Positions 39,050 through 51,059 of a DNA stretch of 64,000 bases are shown one piece after another. Both the position numbers and the translations under genes were made by a program. Position 1 is the first letter of the stretch. The number at the start of each line of letters is the position of its first letter. The notes under the pieces are model-generated. The model worked only from the letters and a program-made list of their open reading frames with translations, did no database searches and was not told the DNA's origin. Location: contig NC_089316.1 of assembly GCF_036669915.1 (NCBI RefSeq), forward strand, positions 1,826,743 through 1,890,742, read 5' to 3'. The DNA is from Pocillopora verrucosa. Lineage: Eukaryota; Cnidaria; Anthozoa; Scleractinia; Pocilloporidae.

Positions 39050-39944
39050 TAAGGGCCCCGCTGATAGCCTTTAATTTGCTTGCTTTCGCCCCATGAGCTT
39101 CCATTAAAGGGGAGGAGGGGGAGGGGGTGGGGGAATCTGAGTAACCTGTGTCCTATTAAGTTTTTGGGATTTGAGTATCCCCAATAATTCCAGTTTGAGA
39201 ACCTGGAATCTCCATTTTAAATAAGAACAATTGATTAAGAAAAAAATGCATGTGAGGTAGTTCTCAGTACACACACACAAGTCCTACATGACTTTCCTCA
39301 ATTTGTAACTAAAATACTTTTTTTAAGTTTGGTGGGCACCTAAGAAAACATAAAATGAAAGCATTGCTGTCACCACGGGTAAAGACAGAAAAATCAGCAC
39401 ACAATGTATAGGATGTTAAGGACCAATCAGAATACAGGATTTGCTTCTGGGCTTATGTAGAAAACAATAAGTGTAGTTTTAAGTTTCAATACTGCTTGTA
39501 TTTCCTTCATCCCATTCTATTTTTTGAGACAATTTGACCAGTGATAAGTTTGCCAGAAATGAAGGTTCTTTTATCTCTATGGAGAAAGGTAGAAAAAGAG
39601 GGAGAGGTTGGTAAGTTTAAAAAAAAACAAACAAACAATACCTGAGTCTTTTTAAATTTTCATTGTAATTTCATACATGGCAGCAAGTTCCTTTTAAGCA
39701 TGGTAATATGAATCTCAATAAATAAGTATTCAATAATGACACAAAAGCTAACTAGTATGGTTTGTTGTTGACATATCCTAAATAAATATGTCTAAGTTTG
39801 TTCCAAGTCCCATTTTAAATCATTGTCATTAGCTAAACCCTGGCCATATAAAACTACTATAAAAAGAAGGATAGTGTTCTTTCTAAACCCTTTCAAAATA
39901 GGGGTCATCAAAATGGGTTTGTTGAAAAAAGAGAAAACACATCC

Positions 39945-41736
39945 TTACAAATTTGGAGCAGACACTTTTATCAGAAAGTTCTTCTGTACTAACTTTCTCC
40001 CTCTTGGAGGAGAAATCATTTCCTCATAACTACAAGAACTGCGAACCTGTGAAATAAATTTAGTTACCCTTAACAAAAGTTGAGAATCTGTCTTTTCTGT
40101 AAACTGACTGAAATTGATTTGTTTTAAATATCTGCAACTCTTCACAAGTGAGGAGATGGAAGCTTCACTTACACCAAAACAGCCAATAGCATCCAAGTAG
40201 GTCAGATTTGGACAATTTGCGGCAAGAGAAAATACCGAGTTACTTGTGATTTGAGCACAAGATTGTGACCCTCTAAAAGACACATCAAGATATTGCAACT
40301 TTTTGCAACCATGAGCAATGCTGATGATGCCAGTGTCTGTGATTCTATGGCACCCAGCGACACAAAGGTATTTTAACCTTGGGCAATTCTTAGCCAGTTG
40401 TTTTAAAGTTCTGTCTGTGAGCTTGGTGCAATAGGAGAGGTCCACATGATGAAGGAGAGTTAATGAGCCTTTAACTGATTTAAAATCCAGGTCAGAAACA
40501 TATGAACATACCTGCATATCAAGCCATTCAAGTTGGTTGCAGTTCTGCAGAATATCATTTATACTGCCGTCTGTTGCACGCAAACATTCAGATATCTCTA
40601 AGCTTGTTAAACCTTTACAGAAGGTTGCTAAAAGTTTTAGTGAAACATCAGAAATTCCTAAACAACCGTAAATGTTGAGACCACACAACTTCTTGCAATT
40701 TGTTGTAATGGCAGCAATTCCAATGTCTGTAACCCCCCTGACACCATTTGACATTTAACTGGTGTAAATCAGGGCAGTTTTCAGCAATTCTTTGTACTGC
40801 TACATCAGTAATGTTTCCTGTAGGTCTTGGCAGTTCACAGCCACACACATTCAACCACTGAAGCTTTTTACAATGTTCTGCAACAGTTTCGATTGACACA
40901 TCCGTTACACCAGGACATCCTTCTGCTATAAGCTGCAATAGGTTTGGGCAAACCTGTGCAACAACTGCAATACCTGCATCATTGATACTAGGACAGAAGG
41001 AAACATCGAGAGATTGTAACTTAGGAGAAGTACAAACCAATTCCCATAGTACATTGCTGTTAAGTTCAATACAACCTAGCAGGCCTATGCTGAGCAAATT
41101 GAACATATTTAAATCAGAAGTCAGATGTTCCTCGTCAAAAATTCCTGCGCCGTGGAAGTAGATTCTTTTCAAACTGTCACTCTCTTTCGCTGCCTTGAAG
41201 AACTGATTCGTTAAGAAAAAATTAGATTCGTCTGAATCCTCTTCCTTCTCACAAATGACTGTCAACTCCTGGAGTGATTTACAAGATGTGATCAAATCCT
41301 TAAGAATGTTACACGTTATACTTGTTTTATATGCTACGATTTTTAAGTCACGAAGGAGTCTGCAATTCGTTGAAATCACTTTCAACCCGTGGTCAGACAG
41401 CAATCGACAGCCTTTTAGATCAAGAATTTCTAAATTGCCACACTTTTTGGCAATACTTTCCACACATGCATCATCCACTTGGTTACAGTTCGAAAGAATA
41501 ACTTCTTTAACGTTGCCACACCAGGACAAGACGTGATCCAAGGCCTTATAACAGAGTCCTTCGCAGTTTGGAAAATACAACTTCCTCCATAAACTTGAAT
41601 CTGTTGACAAACGAGACCATTTCTTGCACACAACTCGAAGTCTAAACAAATTATATATACGCTCTCCGGCTACAAAAGCGAAAATGTTTAGGATGACAGC
41701 CTCTGGTAAATCTTGGAACGTAATTTCTGCAGTCAT
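39945..41736 (-). CDS. F-box and leucine-rich-repeat protein (FBXL type), frame break at a G run
   Basis: Substrate receptor of an SCF ubiquitin ligase by family. ATG at 41736. An F-box occupies residues about 5-50 (FQDLPEAVILNIFAFVAGER, then VCKKWSRLSTDSSLWRKL). About a dozen cysteine-containing leucine-rich repeats follow (LEILDLKGCRLLSDHGL; LQSLDVSFCPSINDAGI; LKYLCVAGCHRITDTGI; LTYLDAIGCFGVSEASI), of the AMN1/FBXL2/FBXL20 kind. The frame changes at 40733-40738, a run of six G on the coding strand; with five, the repeat would read NVKWCQGVTDIGIAAI without a break. So the true protein is probably 596 residues and the shift a sequence error. No introns are needed. Which FBXL member it is cannot be decided by eye. 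Confidence 0.88.
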
Positions 41737-43617
41737 TTCTCCCGAAAGAGCTGCAGAGGTTGGCGCTCTACTTGAACTACATTTCGAGTTTTGCTGAAAA
41801 CAGAGAAAGGCTGGAATCTAGTTTTTAGCTCCCGCATCTCAACAAAATGTCCGAGAGCATCAGCTGATTAACAATTCCCTGGTAACAAGTAATTGTTTTG
41901 GTAATCAAATAGTTATTCAAGATATTCGCAATTAGAGTTGGCTTTTATTCATTAGTTTATTAATTGATTTGGCGCCATTAGGTCGAGGAGCTACCCTGAC
42001 AACTCCACCTTTTAATTTGCTCGCTATTATTACTGAACAACGAACAACAGTTAACTGTGTGATGTTTGACTAAATATTTCACAAAAGCAATTGATGGGTC
42101 AAGTCCGGTCTCTTCCAAACAGTGTGTTACCGCCACCTATCAATAACTGCTGCTCAGCTTTGGAAGCCATGAAAGAGGGGCAAATTAACACTTTGGAAAC
42201 TAATCACCGAACTGAACGAAAAAGAATAATTGTTGCTTCACCTGAAGAACTCTGAGTGACTAGCATACAAATTCACTCCTGAATCACACTAGAATAAAAG
42301 ATATGATTTTAAGCAAAGTCTCCTTGTCAGCACCATAGGAAATGCCTAGAGAACAGTATGGAGATTATGTATACTGATGTTAGGTTGTAAAGGTTGAAAC
42401 AATGAAGGAATACCCACCCAACAATGAAACTCCCCATGAGAGAGACAATCCACCCGATCATTTAAAATCGCAAAATGTGAAGCTTTGTAAATCTTAGCGC
42501 GGAAAGATTTGTTTTGGATTAACTCGCTGTTTGTCATTAAGGCGTTTGAGGTCAGGGCGATGTTTGAGTAGCAGTTTTCAGTATATTAAATTTCAAGAAA
42601 CGTGGAGATCATATTTCACTCCCACAGTAATCCAAAACGACAATTTTTCCCAAACAGTGCGCCACCCTGTGAAACGAAATGATGGGTCTATTGATTCTCA
42701 GGAAGAACTGTCAAAATTCTGAAATGACATGGGTAAGATTCCTCATAAGTTTCATTAAAATATAGTAACAAGATTGGAATTGAAATTGTGTTCTCTTGTT
42801 TCAACTTTCAAACAGACTGACATGACCGTTAGAAAACTAAAATTGCCTCCAAATAATTTGTAATTTGAACAACTTTGCAGAAGCTTCAAATCCCAAATAA
42901 TTCATTTACGATACGTGAAATTTGAGAAAAGATAGAGAAATTTCCATTTATTCCTTTGCCAAAACCTGTGCAGCGCGAGTGCGAGGGAATCATGCATGTT
43001 GTACTTGCAAGTGCTCCAGCTTTTACGCATCAGCTGTGGGTACTGAAGCACAACGAATGTACCAGATGTTGTAGACCTGAAGCTGAACGTCAACAAAAGC
43101 CTTTTACAATCAACACACAATAGAATACCTAGACAATTGAAGTTTGAAATGTTTATTTTGAGATTGTACAAACTGCTCTCCTCCTATCTTCTGGTTATTC
43201 ATTTTATGGTCGATACACTTACTTCTCAATAACAACTGCGAGTAGATAGCAGCCTATTTGTAGCACAGGCGATATTATTAATATGAAAAAGAAGAATCGA
43301 AACAGCACTTTTTAATCGACAGTGTAATTTGCTTTCGCGGCTTTGCTGCGAAGAACAATATAGCCGTCAATAATTAACTCTTACATAATTATCCAACGCG
43401 TTTATGACACCAGTTTAATTGCTGTCTCGGTGACGTAGAATTTCTTAAGTAAATCAATTTGCATTACAACAAAAAGTTGTCGGATTTTGGGCAGCTCGCC
43501 TCAATCGTGTTTTTCAACACACCGTTCTCCTAGCTACAAGAGACAATGAGTGAGACGTTGATAAACACATCGAGAATGTAGTTCAGAGGAAAAATTTATC
43601 AATCCAAGTGCAAGGGG
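41737..43617. other. Spacer between the F-box gene and the MGC-start gene
   Basis: The two genes are divergent, 1.9 kb apart. No exon recognised. A partial repeat at 42318-42395 (GAACAGTATGGAGATTATGT, GATGTTAGGTTGTAAAGG) is shared with 58430-58510. Confidence 0.45.
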
Positions 43618-46600
43618 ATGGGGTGCAGTGAATCCAAGCCATCTCAAGGCAACGGGAGAGCCGAAGCTGAGGCAATTATTTCATCCAATGGAAACGGATT
43701 GCAGGAGACAGAGCCGGCAAAAACCAAAGCAACGGATAATTCGCTACAAGACGTGAACCCAATCCAATTAAATTCCACTCACGGAAGCGTTAAAAGACCT
43801 GAAGAGTCGAACATTATGAAACCACTGAGAGCAAGGCCATCCGGTCTGGAAAACGCCTGGGGTAACACAAGAGTCGTAAATAAAAACCTCGAAAATACTT
43901 TCAACAAGCCGCAAGTACAAAAGGTGAACGACTTTGGCAGCGAATATGGAAAAGATGGTGTTGATTTAGCTTCAAGTCACGTTCAAAGGGGGCAGGATAC
44001 TGAGAAATTCGTCAGTAACTCGCTAGGTGCGCGAACATCCCCCGATGGTACATACAGCGCTGATTACAATGAGAGACTGAACCATGAACGCCCTGGTATC
44101 CATAAGGTAAATATAATGCTAATGGCCTGAGAGAGCGTTGTAAAGCACGATGGATTGGCAAATAAGACCAAATAAGCGTTCATTTAATTTATTTTACGTC
44201 CAAGTCCTGGTTTGTTTTTCAGAATTTTTTTCCCGCCTCCCATTTGACTTCCACTGGCCGATTAGTCAGATTTTTGTAAAGCAAAAATCGCTATCTATAC
44301 GATTTTGACACTCCACAATACCTTTGGAAAAAAAAAACTTAAATACATTTTATTCACCTGAAAGGCTGTTGAAGTCGCAACATAAATGGTTTATTTTTTA
44401 TTTATTTTCTCTTGGCAGAAAGAATCAGATGAATCTTTCGATCCGTCGAAATTAATAGATATTGAAAAATTCAAAGCGGCAAATGCCCCAGGAAAACAGG
44501 TATGAATGATCAAAACAAATTGTTAAGTTCGTCGGATTTTTCGTCGATCTTTTTTTTCCCAATTTTAATTTCTGCCTTAAGCCTACCGAATTAAACCTGA
44601 TGAATAAAATTTTTCTAACGATAAGGTCCTATTAATTATATCTCACGCAGGGATAATTGTTCATTAGTTTGAAATCCTGGTAAAATCCTTATTTTCGATC
44701 AGTGAACTGCTGTAAAGAAACTGATGTGCAAAATAGACGCTTCCAACCCTAATGTCTTATGTTTTATTCCTAATGTTATTCACAGTTGTAAACCGGTGTT
44801 TTATTCTTTGAGAAACGGAAAGAGACAGATAAAACATGGAAAGATGGCTGGTTTAAAGGCTGATCATTACCTCGCCGTTGTAATATCTGATAGAATTTAC
44901 TGATGCACCAGACAATGCAGTAGTTGCTAAATGTGCCGTGCAAAAATTAATTAACGGAATGAATTATTTCCTAGCTACATTTTTCCTAACGTAAAATTAT
45001 AAATCCCTCTCCATCATTTAACAACTTATATTTGAGATTAAAAGCGTATGTATTTAATCAATAAAAAACACTGTTACTTAATTGATCGAAGACAAATTCG
45101 GTTATTTCATCACAAATTTTCTACAAGAACTAATTTTAATTGATTAATGAGCTCTGATGTAACTGCTGCCAAACCACCCCTTAAAGTTTTATTAACTATT
45201 TTTTTCCCTGGGTAAATAGCTGTTATCTAACAGCTAACTCTTACTTTTCCTTTTCCTTTTCAGGTGCAAACGACCACCGCAAAACCAGGTAAGAATAAGA
45301 AATATGTTTGCGACATACGCATTTTAAATCAGCCTGAATGATTATCATATTAATTGCACGCCTTAACGTTGTTTTGAACAATAATTATTTGCAAACATAA
45401 CTAAACTCCGTGATCTGAAAACTAAAAATTTTATTTTCTAATACAGTTTGAAGCGAATCAAGTGAGAAATTAGGTTTGCAACTCTAATATACACAAATAA
45501 ATTAGATATATGGGAAACGAAAAGAACGTGATGCTGTGTAATTATGTAAATGAAAAGATGTTTTTTTTTTTTTAACAGTTTTATGTCTCACGGTTACTAT
45601 GAAATGACTTAGCTTGAAGAGAAGAAAAGTTATCAAAAAAGAACAGCAATGAAATGTATTAAGGCCAAATGAAATTTTAAAATAGTTTATCGTAAACTTT
45701 GAAAAACAGGGAACGGAGGAAATTTTTATAATTTACATATAGGCACTATGTAACGAAGCCTGGAACTAATATCACATTACACGTAATTATACAGCAAAAT
45801 TAAGCAAATATTGAGCTTTCGTGGCTACAGCAGATCAGGCGGGAGGATGCCTGACTCACTCCACACCTAGTGCCTTGTTTTTTGAGTTTAAGTCCTTGGC
45901 TCTCTTTAGGCGGCGATTGTGTTTCGCAAGAAGCGCGCGCAGCGTAGCCTCATAGTTCAGAAAATGTGTGCTATATTGTTGTGAGATACTCGTTAACTGC
46001 CTATGGAAGTTTGAATAATTTAAAGGAAGTAATGTCAACGAAATGGAGCTCCACTTTTAGGCATAGGTTAGTTTATCTTATGAGATCGTCTGGTTTTAGA
46101 GCTGAGGCTGAACTTACTCATCCATTTATTTATCTATTAGTTTATTCATAAACGAACTTTGTGGTTTGAGCCTGATAATATCTTGGGGTGTTATTTAAGC
46201 TACTAGCTCTGATATTTCGTCAAATCAACATAGACGTGACTAAAGTAAAATATAAATTTGTATTGTTTGCTCTGATGAAAAGAGAATTTAGTGAAAGGCC
46301 ATAAATATTTTATGTGGCACAATTTAACACCGGATTCTTGAGGAAAAGGTGGTTAACTCATTTGAATGAGAACATCTGGATACCTGAAACTCTATGCACT
46401 TTCCAAAGAAGATTACTCGGAAAAAAAAAACATCTCAAACCGGGATTTACTCTGACGCAATATTTCTGTCCCAAGCATCTAGAATTCTATTTACTCAACT
46501 TTGCTATTTACTCACCATTAATGTTGTGAAATAAAACCCAAGCAAAAAAAGAAAGGAAAAAAAACCACCTCTGTTCGATAAATTGGGTTACCGAATTCTC

Positions 46601-47926
46601 GTATTGGGTATCATCCAAATTTCTTCGTAAATCTTTCTTCTTATTTCAGAATTGTCAAAATTTGATACTGACGTAAACCCCAACGTTCTTGAAAAAAGAA
46701 AAGCAGCCAGGTGAGATTGTCTAGTTATTTCAGAATTTGCCAAAATTTTTTTGCACCTTTCTTTTTCTTCGTCTTGTTTCATTTTTTGCTCGCTCACTGT
46801 GTGGCTTACTTAGTCTCTTTGCCTATCTCTCTGTTTCTCTGTTCGTCTGTCTGAGTTTATGTCTTATTACCCTTGGGCCTGTTTACATTATAGTCTGCCC
46901 GCTCGCGCCCGACGGTCCGTCGGACAAAGTCCCTGTCTGTTTGGCTCAAGAACTTCTTCCTCTAACCTATGACCGTAAACTCAAAGACCTCGTTTTCTTT
47001 TTCAAATGTCTGAATGGTTGTACCGATCTCAATGTTCGTGATTTTGTTTCCTCTGTTTCTCACAGCCAAACCAGGCTAAGTACTTCTTATAATCTTAAAA
47101 CACCTGTATGTAAAACAAGTTCCTTCCAAGCCTCTTACTTCAACTGCAACGTTAACTTTGGAATTATATGTATCTGAAAATTATCACCTCCTACCAGTTT
47201 TCCAACTATAGAGTCCTTTCATAATTTTTTCAGTCGGCAGGTTTTATCTTCTTTAGAATTGCTTTGATGTAAACCATTTCTGTACTTGGAAAATTGTACG
47301 ATCCTGCTCCTGTCACCCGTAGTTTCTGGTTTCTTTTTCCTAAAAATTATTCACCATGTTTTACAATTCTTTGTGTTTTCTTTTGTTATCTCACGGGCGG
47401 TGCCTGGCATGGGTCCTTGTGTCCCGGTCGCGTCAGCCCCATTGGGTCCACGACGTTTTTTTTCCTGCTTTGCTCTCTCAATAATTGTTCTTATTGTGTC
47501 TTGTATTTTCGAATCATATCGTATATTGTATTAGTATTATATGAGCCATACCCAATAAAGCTGTTAAAAAAGTCTGCCATGGTCTGTCAGTCAGTCTTTT
47601 CGCTTTTCTATCTGCTGCCTAGTTATGTACCTACGTGCCTGTGCGTCTGTCTGTCTGTCTGTCTATTAGTCTGCCTTCTTGCTACCCCCTAACCTGTCTG
47701 TTCTGTCTGTCTACTGTTTTGCTTTAATATTCCTGTTCGTTCGTCCTTCCATCTCGCCGTATATATTCACCTTCTGGCGTCTACTAACTTTTCTTATGTT
47801 TATATCAACAGTAATGATGTAGAGAGGCCGCTAAACTATAACGAAATTTACGACGACGATGAAAAGCAACTGATTGCCAGCATAGAGAATGACTTTGAAA
47901 CAGCTTTGCCAGGATCTGTGTTCTAA
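43618..47926 (+). CDS. Unrecognised protein with lipid-anchor-type N-terminus (5 exons)
   Basis: Exons 43618-44106, 44419-44499, 45264-45288, 46650-46710 and 47812-47926; phases 0, 0, 1 and 2 agree at every GT/AG junction; 256 residues. It starts MGCSESKPSQ: glycine-2 suits N-myristoylation and cysteine-3 palmitoylation, so a membrane-attached cytosolic protein is inferred. The first 160 residues are polar and low-complexity. The conserved-looking part is C-terminal: DPSKLIDIEKFKAANAPGKQ, LSKFDTDVNPNVLEKRKAA, NYNEIYDDDEKQLIASIEND and the end ALPGSVF. No known domain is recognised. AATAAA at 48545 may be its poly(A) signal. The last intron carries a LINE 3' end. Confidence 0.78.
46860..47580 (+). 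mobile_element. 3' end of a LINE in the last intron of the MGC-start gene
   Basis: The plus-strand translation includes LPLTYDRKLKDLVFFFKCLN, RDFVSSVSHSQTRLSTS and LKTPVCKTSSFQASYF, typical of the C-terminal end of LINE ORF2 after the reverse transcriptase. A T-rich 3' part follows, ending near AATAAAGCTGTTAAAAAAG at about 47550-47573. It is 5'-truncated and in sense with the host gene. Confidence 0.7.
47630..47720. repeat. CTGT-rich microsatellite
   Basis: GTCTGTCTGTCTGTCTGTCT near 47645 and more CTGTCTGTCTA further on. This is a tetranucleotide repeat in the last intron of the MGC-start gene. Confidence 0.75.
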
Positions 47927-48907
47927 CAAATAACCGTTCCCTCCTAGGTAATGAACGGTAATTTATAACCGCGTATTAAAGATACACGTAATTTACTTCG
48001 CCAAGAAACTCACTCATTTTGGATGAAACTACCATTTAAGCTCCAAAAAAATCTCATTGAATCAGTGTAATGGCTTAAGGGATTTTCATCAAATTGTTAC
48101 TGTGGCTAAGACTGTTTTTATAGCGATTAGATCGGTTTTACTCATCCTCACGACCAACGATATTCTGTTTTCTTATGTTTAATTTTTGTTTGTTTTTCAA
48201 TAGAAATCCAAAAGTAGAGAAACAGCTCGATTCTCCTGGGAGTCACTTCCGTGAAGCTGCGTTTCTTTTAGCTTTAAGAAGTTATTTTTGAATGCGATAG
48301 GATAAAGTCATGTTTTCAGTTTCACATCTCCATTCTACGGTTTCAGATCCACGGTATTTTCGGGCGTTTCACCCTGATGCATCAACGAAGTCAGAGAAGA
48401 GAAACACTATGTATTGTGAACGAAGTTTACCCCCAGGTGGACATGGTAGACTGATAATAGCCATACCACAGTCATCAGTCTCACGAATTCCACTCACAGC
48501 TCAATTTTCCTAATGAAATGAAGGCGACTAATTCGTCTGTACCAAATAAACGGCATAAAATCGTGTACACAACTTACACTGTTTCAAGGAATTCAAGTCG
48601 TTTAAGAACTATTTTTTAAAAAGAGAAACATAAAAGAGCCTAAGAATTTATCAGCGTCAAGGTTTTAACAGCAAGGAAGTAATGTCGAACTAAGTTTGAC
48701 TTCATTTCTTTCAGTTACGGAAAACCTTGTTTGTCTCACTACAGGGGCCTTTTGAGTATATGCATATTAGAAAACGTCGAAAAGTAAAGAAGTATTTAAA
48801 AACTGTGCATCGTTATTATCCTGTACAATATCAAGCACAGTCTCAGAATAAAAGTCAGAATATAAAATTTTGAGTGGCTGCCCTTTCCTACTTTCCATGG
48901 ACTTTCA
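47927..48907. other. Convergent 3' region of the MGC-start gene and SETD4
   Basis: It separates the two stop codons. It presumably holds both 3' untranslated regions; no other feature is seen. Confidence 0.4.
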
Positions 48908-50851
48908 TCAAGAAATCTTCAGCAGGTCCAAGGCATTTTGAAGGATGTGTTTCTCTTGGTTTCTTAAGCTCAAGGCCAACTTTGCATTTTCAGATCGTTG
49001 GATATCTGAACTCAAGAATTTAGCAATATTTTTTTCATCTAACTCATAAGATATTAGAACCCTTTCAATTAAGTTTTGTCTCCATTGTGAAACTCTATTT
49101 TCAACATCATCCCCAAGAAATTCACCAGTCAAGACTCTTTGCCAATGCCTTTTGAAGTGGTCCTCCTTCATTGCGAGAACCCTCAACAAGACAAGTAGAT
49201 TCCATGACAAACCACTTCCCTCTGAACAACATAAGTCCTTGTGTAGCTTGTTAATGGCAATTATTTCCCTCTTCTTTCTTGAAATACCAAAGATATCAGG
49301 TAGAACAACTGAGTAAATTAGATCTTCAGAGAAAGCAACAGTATTGTGCAAGTTATGTGGCAAAATAAAACCATATTCTAAAAGCAGTTTTCTGTTATCG
49401 TGGGGCCCATAGTTAATAAAAACCTGCATTCCTTTCTTGTAGGGTGTAAAAGTGCAAATTTCATAATGTTTACTTTCTTGGTTGAATCCAGCTTGGACCT
49501 ACAAAACAATTTTGATATTCCTGAAAGAGTTTTAATCTACCCTATTATTTATGTCAGCAAGAACAAACGATAAAATCTAAGGTGACTGAAAGAAGTTTGA
49601 CCAAGGGAAATTAATGGGATGAGTACCAACACTGGTAAAAGGTGAATAAAATGATGATAGTGATGATAATGAACTACAGAACAATTACATTGGGGATGAC
49701 AATAATGAGAATAATAATGCTGATGATAAAGGTGTAATTATGAGAGTAATAATCCTACAGTAACTGATACTGCTTATGGTGATGGTAATCACGGATGCTG
49801 AAGGGGTGTTTAGCAGTAATACACACTGGATAGGCTTCAAGATTTTTCCACTCAGGTTTGCAAATTACTAAAAGGGGCTACTATCAAAATGGCCGAATTT
49901 TCAAAAAGAATACTCAGACACTAAGGTTACATTCTTGGACTTGATCATGAAGATGACAAGATCATAATGCTGTTACTGCTTACAGTGTTGAAGATGATGA
50001 TTTGGTGTACAAGTGGGAAGTGTTATTTTCATTGTGTCTATTGTCTTTGTCGTTATCATCATCATTACCATTGTTAAATTGTTAATTAGTAGAAATCTAT
50101 ATACCTCTGTTGTGTCATTATGGTTCAGCAAATCAAGAACTGGGGCAAGGGCATAGTTATCCTGTGTCTGCAACCTGCTGCCTGGTAACAAATCCATGCA
50201 GTTGGCTTTGAACACAGACCTTGTGTTAACTACAAACCACGCCCATCTGAACTCATCAAAAGTCAAGAAATCCAAAAATGCTTTATCCAGCATAGTTGAA
50301 TCATTTTCAACATATCCTTTCAGCTCTTCAAAAGATTCACGCACAGTTTTGATCTGGGAAACACACTGTTGCTGTAAACTAGACGGCAAAGCACTAAGCT
50401 CTTCTGCTTTGAAGTAAGCAGGAGTGTTAAAAGATGTGGGTAATGTTCTAATGTAAGGGTACCAGAAAGAGCTTCCTCCCTGGAATTTTTCATACAAGAT
50501 AAAAATGCATAAAATCTGAATCGCTGTCAGGGAATACTTCGGTTGTAGTTTGATGAACGTTTTCACAATCTGGCTCCTTTCCGCTGTTTTTGTCGTAATT
50601 AACATTTTCTCTGGAACAGATATCACTAAATCACCTTTTGAAAGCTTTCTACAAGTCATCAAACCTCTTCCTGTCTGTCGAAAGTACGCTGGACGAAGTT
50701 TACCGAAGGAGATGCCATTTCGTTTCGCCCACTTTAGGAGTTCAATATAGCCTTGTTCAAACACAGCTGCACCAAATTCCCTTCGATAATCACCGTCCCT
50801 TTTACGCTTACGCCTTCTTCCAGTTCTACCATACGATCCCATTAATATCAT
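48908..50851 (-). CDS. SETD4: SET domain-containing protein 4 (SETD4), lysine methyltransferase
   Basis: Two exons, 50851-50105 and 49498-48908, joined in phase 0; 445 residues, close to vertebrate SETD4 (about 440, from memory). A basic start (TGRRRKRKRDG) precedes a split SET domain of the Rubisco-LSMT/SETD3-SETD6 class: GRGLMTCRKLSKGDLVISVP at the start, WYPYIRTLP, then LDLLNHNDTTE (the NHxD motif at the end of exon 1) and INYGPHDNRKLLLEYGF in exon 2, supplying the conserved tyrosine and YGF. A helical substrate-binding domain follows to the end. It transfers methyl from SAM to protein lysines; the targets are not settled. A second in-frame ATG lies 9 bases inside. It is head to head with EXOC3. 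Confidence 0.93.
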
Positions 50852-51059
50852 TTACAAATCAACCCAAAAATGGAGCACTAAAATTGGATTGTAAGGTCTA
50901 ACATGTTCTCCATTTTGAAATTCCAAAACGTCAGGGTCTGGGTTCTAAGATGTTTTTTCCATAGTGCATTGCAAACTGTGGAAGAACCAAAATAAAACAT
51001 GGCGGACTAGTTTCCGCCTCTGTGAAGAAATATAGTGAATTCAGTTTTTTACGCCAAAC
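50852..51059. promoter_or_regulatory. Putative bidirectional promoter of SETD4 and EXOC3
   Basis: Only 208 bases separate the start codons of these two oppositely transcribed conserved genes. No TATA box is obvious. AAAATGGCG-like words are present on both strands (CCATTTTGAAATTCC; AAAACATGGCGGACTAG), the latter a YY1-like motif often seen in housekeeping promoters. Confidence 0.55.

Larger units (their letters stand above)
36300..39944. other. Gene-poor spacer with repeats
   Basis: No exon recognised. It contains blocks of the ~100-base repeat (36330-36480), a tandem duplication at 37410-37683, a 26-base perfect hairpin at 38980-39049, and a G-rich simple stretch at 39100-39135. Confidence 0.5.

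Noticed and set aside
46737-46870. Start of a longer plus-strand open frame in the MGC-start gene intron
   Set aside because: The leading part is low-complexity (CTGT/CTCT-rich); only the downstream part is LINE protein.
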